Assembly: GCF_004346035.1 (NCBI RefSeq) | Contig: NZ_SLZN01000021.1 | Coordinates: 1-43,533 of the forward strand | Length of the DNA stretch: 43,533 nt | Source of the DNA: Acidomonas methanolica | GTDB lineage: Bacteria > Pseudomonadota > Alphaproteobacteria > Acetobacterales > Acetobacteraceae | Direction: 5' to 3' | Shown: piece after piece, positions 1 to 6,737 of the stretch | How positions within the stretch are numbered: the stretch's first letter is position 1 | Layout of the letters: each line of letters begins with the position of its first letter | Notes under the pieces: generated by a model | Seen by the model: only the letters and a program-made list of their open reading frames with translations | Told to the model about the DNA's origin: nothing | The model's database searches: none | Made by a program: the position numbers and the translations under genes

Positions 1-158
1 AGGTCTCAATCCCCACAATTATCTCGCCGACGTCATCGCCAGAATCAACGACCACAAGGTCAATCGTCTGCACGAACTGTTGCCGTGGAATTGGCGGCCT
101 GTGGTAACACCTCACAAACAGGCAGCTTGATCAAGGGCGGTCTCAAGCGGCCGGTTAC
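1..158 (+). mobile_element. IS66-family insertion sequence, right end (left part outside window)
   Basis: The first bases hold the end of an IS66-type transposase gene, followed by a short non-coding tail. The tail ends at about 158 with CCGGTTAC, whose complement GTAACCGG resembles the GTAA-type termini of IS66 elements. Beyond this point the sequence reads in frame, on the minus strand, as an integrase N-terminus, so the element sits inside that gene. IS66 elements usually duplicate 8 bp of target; bases 159-166 would be one copy. The exact end is inferred, because the other terminus is not in the window. Confidence 0.7.
2..130 (+). CDS. tnpC: IS66 family transposase (TnpC), C-terminal fragment
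   Basis: This is the last 42 codons of a transposase that begins before the window. The frame reads NYLADVIARINDHKVNRL then HELLPWNWRP and stops with TGA at 128-130. The pattern YxADVxAR-(D)H-x-R-x-x-ELLPWNW is the characteristic C-terminal end of IS66 TnpC proteins, which carry the DDE catalytic core further upstream. Nothing can be said about whether the full gene is intact. The element is likely responsible for truncating the integrase on the opposite strand. Confidence 0.85.
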   Translation, partial: GLNPHNYLADVIARINDHKVNRLHELLPWNWRPVVTPHKQAA

Positions 159-365
159 GCCTAAAGCATCCGGTTCAGCCAGCACAGAATGGGCTTGCAT
201 GAACAGTTCTGTGGTTCTGGCATGAAGCAGAGAAGCGCGTTTGCGGGCTTCGTTCTGATAGCCGGTTTTTAGAGAAACCCAGATTTCCCGCCGGTTTAAG
301 GCTGCTCGCAGGGCAGGGGGAACGATACGGCGGAAGTGGTAAGTGGTGCCTCGGACACGGAGCAT
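159..365 (-). pseudogene. Tyrosine integrase N-terminal fragment, interrupted by IS66
   Basis: Reading on the minus strand from ATG at 365, with the SD GAGGGAAG just upstream, the protein starts MLRVRGTTYHFRRIVPPALR and continues through RREIWVSLKTGYQNEARKRA. This is the N-terminal DUF6538-like/SAM-like arm of phage-type tyrosine recombinases. About 69 residues are coded before the IS66 terminus at 158. The frame then runs on through IS sequence to a stop at 60-62 without any integrase similarity. The catalytic domain with the R-H-R-Y residues is absent. It lies directly downstream of the 3' end of tRNA-Leu, the usual place for an integrase of an element inserted in a tRNA gene. I infer a decayed genomic island whose integrase was inactivated by IS66. 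Confidence 0.75.
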
Positions 366-454
366 AGAATCTTCCCTCAGTGGGGAAGGACGATGGAGCA
401 AAGACAGCCTTTGCCCCTCATTCAGCCGAAAAATCGTGCTATTTCAGGTGTCTG

Positions 455-540
455 TGGTGCGAACTGCGGGACTCGAACCCGCACGCCCTTGCGGACTCAA
501 GATTTTAAGTCTCGTGCGTCTACCATTCCGCCAAGTTCGC
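455..540 (-). tRNA. tRNA-Leu(UAA)
   Basis: On the minus strand the gene starts GCGAACTTGGCGGAATGG and ends GTTCGCACCA. The 7-bp acceptor stem GCGAACT/AGTTCGC closes, the T arm has GGGTTCGAGTCCC, the anticodon loop is CTTAAAA with anticodon TAA, and a long variable arm typical of class II tRNAs is present. CCA is encoded. The 86-nt length fits leucine tRNA. Its 3' end faces the broken integrase at 159-365, so this tRNA is the probable integration site of a former island. Confidence 0.95.
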
Positions 541-618
541 GATGCCTGAGCATAGAGGGCCGAGCAGGCCGTCGGGCTCATCTATCACGTCGGGGGAGGG
601 GCGCAAGTCCCTGTTCGG

Positions 619-1290
619 TCAGCCGATGGCGAGCAGGGCGCGGCCATGCGTGCGGAGCCATGCCTCCGATCGGGCGCGGACCGGGCAGAAGCGCTCCACA
701 TGAGCCCAGAAGGCGGGGCTATGGTCGAAATGGGTCAGATGGGCGAGTTCATGGACGATGACGTAATCCCGCACGGGCGGGGGCGCCATGACGAGACGCC
801 AGCTCAGCATGATGCGGCCCTCATGTGAGCAGCTTCCCCAGCGCGAGCGCACGTCGCGCAGTGTGAGGCTGGCGGGATGGGCGTTCATCTCCTGCGACCA
901 TCGCCCGAGGGAAGCGGGCAGGATGAGCGTGGCCTGGCCTTTCAGCCAGGTCAGAAGGCGCGACGGGATCGTCGCCGGATCACCGCCGAGCGTGAGGGTC
1001 GTTTCGTCCTGATGGATGCCGCGGGAGGCGTCGGGCCGATGGACGATGGTCAGGAGCGCACCCTGAAACGGGATCGTTCCGCCATGCGCGAGGGCGGAAG
1101 GGCGCGGAAGGGCGGCGCGCTGGCGGGCGATCCACGTGGTGTTGGCGCGCATCCAGTCGAGCGCCTTGGCTTCGGACGCATCGGGCGGCAGGGTGATGAT
1201 GACGCTGCCATCGGCGGGGTCGAGCCGGAGGGACACCCGGCGCGCGCGGGACGAGCGGCGGAAGCGGACGAGCGGGTCAGACCGGGTCAT
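619..1290 (-). CDS. YgjP-like (SprT/DUF45) zinc metallopeptidase
   Basis: This 223-residue protein has the YgjP/DUF45 arrangement: a basic N-terminal strand region, the block LRDVRSRWGSCSHEGRI near 144-160, and the zinc site HELAH at 180-184 followed by HFDHSPAFW. HExxH supplies two zinc ligands and the general-base glutamate; the downstream histidine/glutamate cluster completes the site. Family members are putative cytosolic metal-dependent proteases of unknown substrate. ATG at 1290 lies inside the end of the upstream gene (overlap of 14 bases), so translation is probably coupled. It is the last gene of the operon that begins near 4451. Family assignment is firm; the cellular role is not known. 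Confidence 0.85.
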   Translation of the reverse strand: MTRSDPLVRFRRSSRARRVSLRLDPADGSVIITLPPDASEAKALDWMRANTTWIARQRAALPRPSALAHGGTIPFQGALLTIVHRPDASRGIHQDETTLTLGGDPATIPSRLLTWLKGQATLILPASLGRWSQEMNAHPASLTLRDVRSRWGSCSHEGRIMLSWRLVMAPPPVRDYVIVHELAHLTHFDHSPAFWAHVERFCPVRARSEAWLRTHGRALLAIG

Positions 1291-1789
1291 GCGTGCGGTC
1301 GGCTGCCCCCTTCCGATGCTTGCGTCCCTTCCGGGGCGGGGCCGCCCATTCCCCCGGCCAGGCGACGATATGGTCTTCCAGATCGCCCGCGTGACGCTCG
1401 CTGATGATGCGCCCGCCCGCCGACGCCCCGGAGGTGCGCACGCTCTCCGCCGAGCCGGAGACGAGCGGGTGCCAGTCCGGTAGATCCTTGCCGTCGCGCA
1501 GCAGCACATAGGCGCAGCTCGGGGGGAGCCAATCGATCTCGTTCAGCAGATCGGGCGTCAGGGAGACGCAATCGGGCACCTTGCGAAAGCGGTGGAGATA
1601 ATCGGTGCAGCGGCAGCTTTCCGTATCGAGCAGGCGGCAGGCGACATTCGTATAATGGAGGGCGTTCGTTTCCTCGTCGCGCAGCTTGTGCAGGCAACAC
1701 CGCCCGCAGCCGTCGCAAAGCGATTCCCACTCGGCGCGGCTCATCGCGTCGAGCGACTTGGTTTTCCAGAAGGGGGCGGTGTCGCTCAT
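1277..1789 (-). CDS. YcgN family cysteine-cluster protein
   Basis: The 170-residue product matches the YcgN/UPF0260 family. It has an N-terminal FWKTKSLDAMSRAEWESLC segment, then CDGCGRCCLHKL, then CRLLDTESCRCTDYLHR, and a C-terminal part with DWHPLVSG. The eight or so conserved cysteines suggest metal or Fe-S binding, as in the related YkgJ/CxxCxxCC proteins; no reaction is established. Its ATG (1787-1789) overlaps the stop of the small permease gene (ATGA overlap), and its 3' end overlaps the metallopeptidase gene, so it is an internal cistron of the operon. A link between this family and transport is unusual and may be only transcriptional. Confidence 0.88.
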   Translation of the reverse strand: MSDTAPFWKTKSLDAMSRAEWESLCDGCGRCCLHKLRDEETNALHYTNVACRLLDTESCRCTDYLHRFRKVPDCVSLTPDLLNEIDWLPPSCAYVLLRDGKDLPDWHPLVSGSAESVRTSGASAGGRIISERHAGDLEDHIVAWPGEWAAPPRKGRKHRKGAADRTHDPV

Positions 1790-2229
1790 CTGTCCTGAAT
1801 GAGCAGCGCGCGCGGCGCATGCAAGAGGGACGGGTCGAACGGGGACGGAAGGAAGCAGGCGGCGATGAGGCTCGACGCCAGTGTCGCGGTCAGGGCGGGG
1901 CCGAGCAGCGGCGTCCAGACGAGGCGCAGGCGGGTGAGGCGGTCCGCGCCGAGTCCGGCCGTGATGCGGGCGAGGCCGTCTTGCAGCGTCGCCAGACGCA
2001 TCAGCACGGGAAAGAGGCACAGGGGCGCGATGCAGACGCCCTGTCCGATGGCCACCGCAATCGGCGGGCGGGAAAAGGCGAGGCCGGGCAGCATGACGGC
2101 GAGCAGGAGCCCGGGCAGCAGCGTCAGCAGGGCGAGATCGAGCGCGCGGCGTGGCGCGTGGCGCAGGATCGGCAGAAAGACGGCGGCGGCCAGAACGAGT
2201 CCGGCGAGGCGGAGCAGGGGCGGGATCAT
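1786..2229 (-). CDS. Half-size ABC-type permease-like membrane protein
   Basis: This gene encodes 147 residues with about four hydrophobic segments, roughly 5-22, 30-49, 55-78 and 108-128. Between the last two lies QDGLARITAGLGADRLTRLRL followed by VWTPLLGPAL. This resembles the EAA coupling loop of binding-protein-dependent permeases (EAA-x3-G-x9-P-L). Normal PotB/PotC-type permeases have about 260-280 residues and six helices, so this is roughly half size and lacks the N-terminal half. It starts 4 bases after the binding-protein gene ends. I infer a reduced permease subunit. It could instead be a decaying gene, although the frame is intact and fits the operon spacing. Confidence 0.65.
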   Translation of the reverse strand: MIPPLLRLAGLVLAAAVFLPILRHAPRRALDLALLTLLPGLLLAVMLPGLAFSRPPIAVAIGQGVCIAPLCLFPVLMRLATLQDGLARITAGLGADRLTRLRLVWTPLLGPALTATLASSLIAACFLPSPFDPSLLHAPRALLIQDR

Positions 2230-2233
2230 CGGT

Positions 2234-3340
2234 TCATGGCGATTGCTTCAGCCAGTTCTCCATTCGCTGCTGCAATTCCTCCCAGTGATCCGCCCAGAAC
2301 TTGTCATCGATCGTCAGACTCTGCGTCTTGCCGGCTGCCTTGTCCGGGGGATCGTTGTGGTGGCGGGGCTGATCGCGCAGCATGGCGACGATGTGGGCGA
2401 CGTCTGCGTCCGGCAGATTGCGGGGAACGGCCCAGGAAAGGTTTTGCAGCAGGCTCTGGGTCCAGAGCGCGACGAAGCCGGATTTGGAGCCGATGGCGGT
2501 GAGTTCGTCGGCCGGGGTGCTGGTCATCAGCGCGCTGCCGCTCGACATGATGCGCGCCGCGTCCTCCGGCGTGCGCCACCAGACGATATAGGGGCGCAAC
2601 TGGTCGAGCTTGCGGAAGGCGCGATCCACCCCCGAAGTCGTGGCGAGCGTGGTGTAGATGTCGTTCGGCGCGACGCCGTCGGCGAGCAGGGCGATTTCCA
2701 GCGTGGAGCGCGGGTCGAGACGCAGGCCGCGCTTGCCGGGATGCTGGGCGACGTCCCAGAGCGCGCTCCAGTCGGTCGCGCCGTTGCCGATGCGGCTCTG
2801 ATCCCAGGCGAGGACGATGCGCGACGTGCCCGCCGGAATGCCGCAGGGAGACTCGCCCGCCTGTGCGCCGGAAGCGGGCGCGGCGGGCGCCAGATGCTGC
2901 ACCAGCCCGTCGCGACAGGCGAGGGCGAGCAGCATGTCGTCGAGCATCACTGCGCTCCACGTCATTGTCGGGGCGGTGGCGTGCTGGCGGAGCGTCTCCG
3001 GCAGACCGTCCCAGCTTTGCAGGGCGAAAGGCTGATCCGGCATGACGAGGGTATCGGACGCGGAGATGCCGGAGGGCAAGGCAAAGACTGGCTGGGACGA
3101 GCGTGCAGGCCGACTGGCATGATGCGACTGGCGGGGGCGAGCCTGTGCGTGGTCCGGCGGAAGTGTCAGGCCGGTGGCCAGCGCCGCCAGGACAAGCCCG
3201 CCTTGACGGACGCGGCGCAGGACGCGGCGCGAGAGGGCGAGGCGGACAGGCAGGGCGCAAGGCGGGTGCAGGGGTGTTCCAGTTCTGCTGGCCGATCGCG
3301 CCGGGCGGAGCAGTGCGACCCTAAAGGAAAAGTGGCTCAC
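2234..3340 (-). CDS. PotD/PotF-like periplasmic substrate-binding protein
   Basis: The 368-residue product has a long basic N-terminus, then a hydrophobic stretch GGLVLAALATGLTLPPDHAQA at about 47-67 that looks like a signal peptide ending AxA. The mature part carries motifs of the polyamine/iron type-II binding-protein family: DWSALWDVAQHPGKRGLRLD, LEIALLADGVAPNDI, and LRPYIVWWRTPEDAARIMSSG. The only in-frame start I find is GTG at 3340, with no obvious SD, so the true N-terminus is uncertain. It lies between the degenerate ATPase gene and the half-size permease gene, as expected of an uptake cassette. The ligand cannot be named from sequence. Confidence 0.75.
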   Translation of the reverse strand: MSHFSFRVALLRPARSASRTGTPLHPPCALPVRLALSRRVLRRVRQGGLVLAALATGLTLPPDHAQARPRQSHHASRPARSSQPVFALPSGISASDTLVMPDQPFALQSWDGLPETLRQHATAPTMTWSAVMLDDMLLALACRDGLVQHLAPAAPASGAQAGESPCGIPAGTSRIVLAWDQSRIGNGATDWSALWDVAQHPGKRGLRLDPRSTLEIALLADGVAPNDIYTTLATTSGVDRAFRKLDQLRPYIVWWRTPEDAARIMSSGSALMTSTPADELTAIGSKSGFVALWTQSLLQNLSWAVPRNLPDADVAHIVAMLRDQPRHHNDPPDKAAGKTQSLTIDDKFWADHWEELQQRMENWLKQSP

Positions 3341-3386
3341 ATTTAATCCAGCCCAATTTTAATACAACTCCCCCTGCCGCTTCCTT

Positions 3387-4451
3387 TTATAACTCCCGGG
3401 GCATCGGGAAGGCTACAGCCTGAGCGGCCGGCCACGCAAGCTGCGCGCGCGCGCCGGGGCGCGGTGGCCGTTGCGACTGGAGCGGCGGCCGGGACACGAC
3501 GAGATCGGACCCGTCCGCAAGGCGGAAGCGCAGCCGGATATGATCGCCCATGTGGAGCGTCTCCTGAAGCGTCGCGGCAAGGAGGTGCTCCCCGTCTTCC
3601 GTGAAGAGTGCGGGGCCGAAATGCGGGGCGATGCGATCGGGGCGGACGCAGAGCAGGCAGGGCGCGTCCGGCATCAGCCCGGGGGATGCGATACCTTCGG
3701 CCTCCGCGCCGTCGCGCAGGCGCACGCGCGCGATGTCGTCGACGATGTCCTGCACCTGGCCGGGCAGGGCGTTCGCCCCGCCGAATCCGACGGCCACCCG
3801 TGGATGGGCGGGCCGGTCGAACAAAGTGGCGGGATCGGCGATCTGGACCACGCGCCCGTCGGCCAGGATCGCGATGCGGCCGCCGAAACGCAGCGCGTCC
3901 TCGCGCTCCGTCGTCAGCAGCAGGGTGGTGATGTTCAGCGCGGGCAGGAGCGTGCCGAGCAGGGAATCGGCCCGGCGTCGCGCGGCGGGCTCCAGCCCGT
4001 CGAATGGCGTTTCGAGGAGGAGGAGGGAGGGTTCGGGGGCGAGGGCGCGGGCAAGCAAAGCGCGGAAGGTTTCCTCGGCGGAGAGGGCGCGGGGCTGGCG
4101 GCGGGCGGCGGAGTCGAGCCGGGTCAGCGCGAGGAGATGGTTCACGCGCGCCGCGCAGGTGGCGCGGTCGAGGGAGCGCGCGCGCAGGGGGAGGGCGAGA
4201 TTGGCGGCGAGGTCGAGACGATGAAGCAGGGGGAAGCGGGGGCTGACGAGGCCGATGGCGCGCCGCCACGGCGGGAGGGCGCCGATCTCCGTCCCGGCCA
4301 GGCGCTGCGCGCCCGGGGACGGGACGAGCTGGCCTGTGATCAGGTCGGAGAGGCGGGCAAGCTCCGCTGCGCTTTCGGCGAGCAAGGCGACGCGTTCGCC
4401 CCGGGACATCTCGAGCGCGAGGGAATCGAAGGCGAGGAAGGGAAAAGTCAT
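3387..4451 (-). CDS. ABC-transporter ATPase-like protein with all catalytic motifs lost
   Basis: This 354-residue product aligns by eye with PotA-type ATPases along its whole length, including a C-terminal TOBE-like region (CVRPDRIAP near 258, HMGDHIRLRF near 290). The nucleotide site is gone. The Walker A position (about 25-33) reads AESAAELAR instead of GPSGSGKTT. The Q-loop (about 69-73) is VSPRF with no glutamine. The signature at 123-127 is LSAEE rather than LSGGQ, Walker B (143-150) is LLLLETPF instead of LLLLDEPF, and the H-loop histidine near 181 is threonine. The reading frame is open and codon use is normal, so it is not a fresh pseudogene. ATG at 4451 is chosen; a GTG at 4523 would add 24 residues. 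I infer a pseudo-ATPase. Confidence 0.75.
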   Translation of the reverse strand: MTFPFLAFDSLALEMSRGERVALLAESAAELARLSDLITGQLVPSPGAQRLAGTEIGALPPWRRAIGLVSPRFPLLHRLDLAANLALPLRARSLDRATCAARVNHLLALTRLDSAARRQPRALSAEETFRALLARALAPEPSLLLLETPFDGLEPAARRRADSLLGTLLPALNITTLLLTTEREDALRFGGRIAILADGRVVQIADPATLFDRPAHPRVAVGFGGANALPGQVQDIVDDIARVRLRDGAEAEGIASPGLMPDAPCLLCVRPDRIAPHFGPALFTEDGEHLLAATLQETLHMGDHIRLRFRLADGSDLVVSRPPLQSQRPPRPGARAQLAWPAAQAVAFPMPREL

Positions 4452-4544
4452 GGCGTCCCGGGAATGAAACCGCTCCGGCGAGCGAGGCGTTATCCGGAGC
4501 GCGAGCGAGAGTGGCGCATTCACGCAATCAGGAGAACGAAAAAA

Positions 4545-4820
4545 ATGGGCAAGGACATCAAGACCGCGGTCGAAAGCGCGACGAAGACGACTCAGGAACA
4601 GATCGATTCATTGAAGGAGCAACTCGAAGCCCTTCTGAGCCAGCGCATCAACCCCGCTCTTCTGGAGGCGGCGGACAAGGCCGATCACGCCGTCGCCCAT
4701 GCGCGCGAATTGCGGGACCAGCACGTGAAGAGCGTGACGACCAAGGTTCGCGCCCAGCCCATCGCGGCGGTTCTGATCTCCAGCCTCGTCGGTTTCGTTG
4801 CCGGACGGCTGTCAAAGTAA
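4545..4820 (+). CDS. DUF883 (YqjD/ElaB-like) membrane-anchored protein
   Basis: The product is 91 residues long. It has an N-terminal helical, probably coiled-coil part (MGKDIKTAVESATKTTQEQ to about residue 62) and a C-terminal hydrophobic anchor, QPIAAVLISSLVGFVAGRLS, with the glycine pattern of DUF883 proteins. In E. coli the relatives ElaB and YqjD are inner-membrane proteins that bind ribosomes in stationary phase. The ATG at 4545 has the SD AGGAGAA about 9 bases upstream. It is divergent from the pseudo-ABC operon and precedes a small membrane protein, a pairing like YqjD-YqjE. Confidence 0.85.
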   Translation: MGKDIKTAVESATKTTQEQIDSLKEQLEALLSQRINPALLEAADKADHAVAHARELRDQHVKSVTTKVRAQPIAAVLISSLVGFVAGRLSK

Positions 4821-4835
4821 CCCGTTTCAGGTATA

Positions 4836-4870
4836 GGCTGCGGCCCGGAACTGATTTTGGAGCCGCAGCC
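4836..4870. other. Stem-loop between the DUF883 gene and the next membrane-protein gene
   Basis: GGCTGCGGC at 4836-4844 and GCCGCAGCC at 4862-4870 form a perfect 9-bp stem around a 17-base loop. It lies 15 bases after the DUF883 stop codon. No T-run follows, so it is not a standard intrinsic terminator. It could act as an mRNA stability or attenuation element between the two genes. Confidence 0.5.
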
Positions 4871-4938
4871 CCGCGCGCCGGACGAGTCCGGCGATGACGG
4901 TGGTGTGTGAGCCCGCTTGGGAGAGGCTGGTATCGCTC

Positions 4939-5370
4939 ATGAAGGTCATCGAACTCGGTCAGGAGGCGCTCGAGGCACAGGGTCTGGTCCTGCAACGTCT
5001 CGCGTTGAGGATCGGCCGGCGCGTCGCCTATTTCGTCATCGCCGCGGTGTTCGGCCTTTTCGCCGCCGTCTCCCTCCATGGGCTGCTCTGGGCCTTCGCG
5101 CTGGATGTGCTGCATTTCTCGGCGCTGGAATCCGCCGCGAGCGTTCTCGGGTTCGATCTGCTGATCGTGGTGATCTTCGGACTGCTGGGCATGCGCCGCG
5201 TGGCCGATCCGGTCGAGTTCGAAGCCAAGGTGCGGCGTGACCGGAAATTCCTCGAATTCAAGCAGGCATTCGCCCTCTCGACGTTGACCGGACTGCTGTT
5301 CGGCCCGCTCGGACGTTTCGCCGGGCGCAAGGCCGCGGGCGGGGTTCGCAATATTTTCACGCGCCGGTAA
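4939..5370 (+). CDS. Small integral membrane protein, YqjE/holin-superfamily-like
   Basis: The product has 143 residues from ATG at 4939 and contains two clear hydrophobic segments, roughly 29-53 and 68-85, followed by a basic C-terminus rich in Arg, Lys and Gly (GRFAGRKAAGGVRNIF). A GGGAGAGG sequence stands 12 bases before this ATG. An upstream ATG at 4894 would add 15 residues that look unlike a natural N-terminus. The gene follows a DUF883 gene, as YqjE (phage-holin superfamily) follows YqjD in enterobacteria. I assign it to that type by size, topology and context, not by a clear motif. Function unknown. Confidence 0.65.
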   Translation: MKVIELGQEALEAQGLVLQRLALRIGRRVAYFVIAAVFGLFAAVSLHGLLWAFALDVLHFSALESAASVLGFDLLIVVIFGLLGMRRVADPVEFEAKVRRDRKFLEFKQAFALSTLTGLLFGPLGRFAGRKAAGGVRNIFTRR

Positions 5371-5450
5371 GGTAATTTTAAAAAATCTTTCAATTTTCCG
5401 GGGTTGCGCGTCTGGTCACGTAAACTTGCGCGTTCTATGAAGAGCCTCGG

Positions 5451-5472
5451 CGTCCGATTTTTGCACCGGACG
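5451..5472. other. Hairpin in the leader of the efflux operon
   Basis: CGTCCG (5451-5456) and CGGACG (5467-5472) can pair around a 10-base loop containing ATTTTT. It lies in the 218-base gap between the membrane-protein gene and the DUF1656 gene. The gap begins AT-rich (5370-5400) and also contains the near repeat TTGCGCGTCT / TTGCGCGTTCT (5404-5436). This may be the leader of the DUF1656-HlyD-NodT operon; no promoter is certain. Confidence 0.3.
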
Positions 5473-5588
5473 TGCGGAGATGGAAAAAGGTTGTTGCGCG
5501 GCTTCGGGACACAATCCGGTCTTTCTGGGGTAAGGAATACGCCGGTCCGGAAGATGCAGGGCCGGGGCGGTCGGGCGGAGTGTCGCCC

Positions 5589-5783
5589 GTGTTGAGCGAG
5601 TTCAACCTCTTCGGCGTGTTCATCGCCCCCATCGCCGTCTATGCCATCGTGGCCATTCCCGTAACGTTGCTGGTTCGATTTCTGCTCTGGCGCACCGGCG
5701 CGCTGGAGTGGTTCTGGCATGTCGCGCTCTTCGAGGTCGCGCTGTATGTCAGCGTCGTCTGCCTTCTCGTGCTCTATGTCTGA
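5589..5783 (+). CDS. DUF1656 efflux-associated membrane protein
   Basis: The 64-residue product starts at GTG 5589 with the SD GGCGGAG 8 bases upstream. It reads LSEFNLFGVFIAPIAVYAI and has two transmembrane helices (about 9-30 and 41-62) separated by RTGALEWFWHVALFEVALY. This matches DUF1656 proteins (AaeX-like), which are about 65-70 residues and sit with HlyD-type adaptors and FUSC transporters of aromatic-acid or fusaric-acid efflux systems. A longer frame from 5472 would add 39 unrelated, soluble residues and is less likely. The HlyD gene follows 42 bases later. Its exact role in the efflux complex is not established. Confidence 0.8.
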   Translation: MLSEFNLFGVFIAPIAVYAIVAIPVTLLVRFLLWRTGALEWFWHVALFEVALYVSVVCLLVLYV

Positions 5784-5825
5784 TCTGTCCCTTCTTGAAC
5801 GCCGTCCGGACGGGAGGTTGTCTCT

Positions 5826-6737
5826 GTGCTGGTGATACGTACGCTGCTGCGGGTGGCTCTGGCATTGACGGTCCTCGGCGTCGCGGTGCTGCTGGGTTAT
5901 ACGCTGTGGGAAACCTACATGATCGCGCCATGGACGCGCGATGGCCGCGTGCGTGTCTATGTCGTCGATGCGGCGCCGGAAGTATCCGGCACGATCGTCG
6001 CCGTCCCGGTGCATGACAACGACTACGTGCATCGCGGCGATCCGCTGTTCGTCATCGATCCTCTGCGTTTCAGGCTGGCGATCCGCGAGGCCGAGGCGCG
6101 GCTGGCGAGTGCCGAGGAAGACCTGAAACTCCGCCAGAACGATGCGAAGCGCCGCATGGGGCTGAGCGGCATCGTCTCGGCCGAGGAGCAGGAGATCTAC
6201 AACTCGAATGTCGCGACCCAGCAGGACGCGGTGGATGCGGCGCGGGCGGCGCTGGATACGGCCCGCCTCAATCTTCAGCGTTCCGTCGTCTATTCGCCGG
6301 TCGACGGGTATGTGACGAACCTGCTGCTGCGTGTGGGCGATTACGCTCACGCGGGCGAGGCGCGGGTGGCGGTCATCGACGCCAACAGCTTCTGGGTCTA
6401 CGGGTATTTCGAGGAAACCAAGCTCTGGGGCATTCACGTCGGCGATCCGGCGCGGATCAAGCTGATGGGCTATCGGGAGATCCTGCCCGCCCATGTCGTC
6501 TCCATCGCGCGCGGTATCAACGACCAGAACGGTATTTCCGATCGTTTGGGCTTGCAGGACGTCAGCCCTATCTTCACCTGGGTCCGGCTGGCGCAGCGTA
6601 TTCCGGTCCGCCTGCATATCGACCGTGTGCCGCCGGACGTGGTGCTGGCTGCGGGCATGACCTGCACGGTCACCATCGGCAATCCGACCGCCAGCCAGCG
6701 CGGCCGGTTGACCAACTGGCTCCAGACGCATCTGTGA
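5826..6737 (+). CDS. HlyD/AaeA-family efflux periplasmic adaptor
   Basis: This is a 303-residue membrane-fusion protein of an efflux pump. It has an N-terminal membrane anchor (residues 5-27), WTRDGRVRVYVVDAAPEVSG and VHRGDPLFVIDP typical of the first lipoyl half, and a central alpha-helical hairpin (about 85-145). The second lipoyl/beta-barrel part includes VYSPVDGYVTNLLLRVGDYA and FWVYGYFEETKLWGI. These features match AaeA/EmrA-like adaptors that join an inner-membrane FUSC or MFS exporter to a TolC-type channel. The start is GTG at 5826 preceded by GGGAGG. It is between the DUF1656 gene and the NodT gene, and its stop overlaps the next ATG (TGATG). The likely partner transporter, FUSC, is 5 kb away on the other strand. 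Confidence 0.9.
   Translation: MLVIRTLLRVALALTVLGVAVLLGYTLWETYMIAPWTRDGRVRVYVVDAAPEVSGTIVAVPVHDNDYVHRGDPLFVIDPLRFRLAIREAEARLASAEEDLKLRQNDAKRRMGLSGIVSAEEQEIYNSNVATQQDAVDAARAALDTARLNLQRSVVYSPVDGYVTNLLLRVGDYAHAGEARVAVIDANSFWVYGYFEETKLWGIHVGDPARIKLMGYREILPAHVVSIARGINDQNGISDRLGLQDVSPIFTWVRLAQRIPVRLHIDRVPPDVVLAAGMTCTVTIGNPTASQRGRLTNWLQTHL

Noticed and set aside
1799-3346. 515-codon open frame on the plus strand
   Set aside because: It runs opposite the permease and binding-protein genes. It is low-complexity and Arg-rich, lacks an SD, and the minus-strand products have clear family motifs.
4452-4523. GTG start at 4523 for the pseudo-ATPase
   Set aside because: It would add 24 residues with no counterpart in PotA proteins and has no SD. 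ATG 4451 places the first strand normally.
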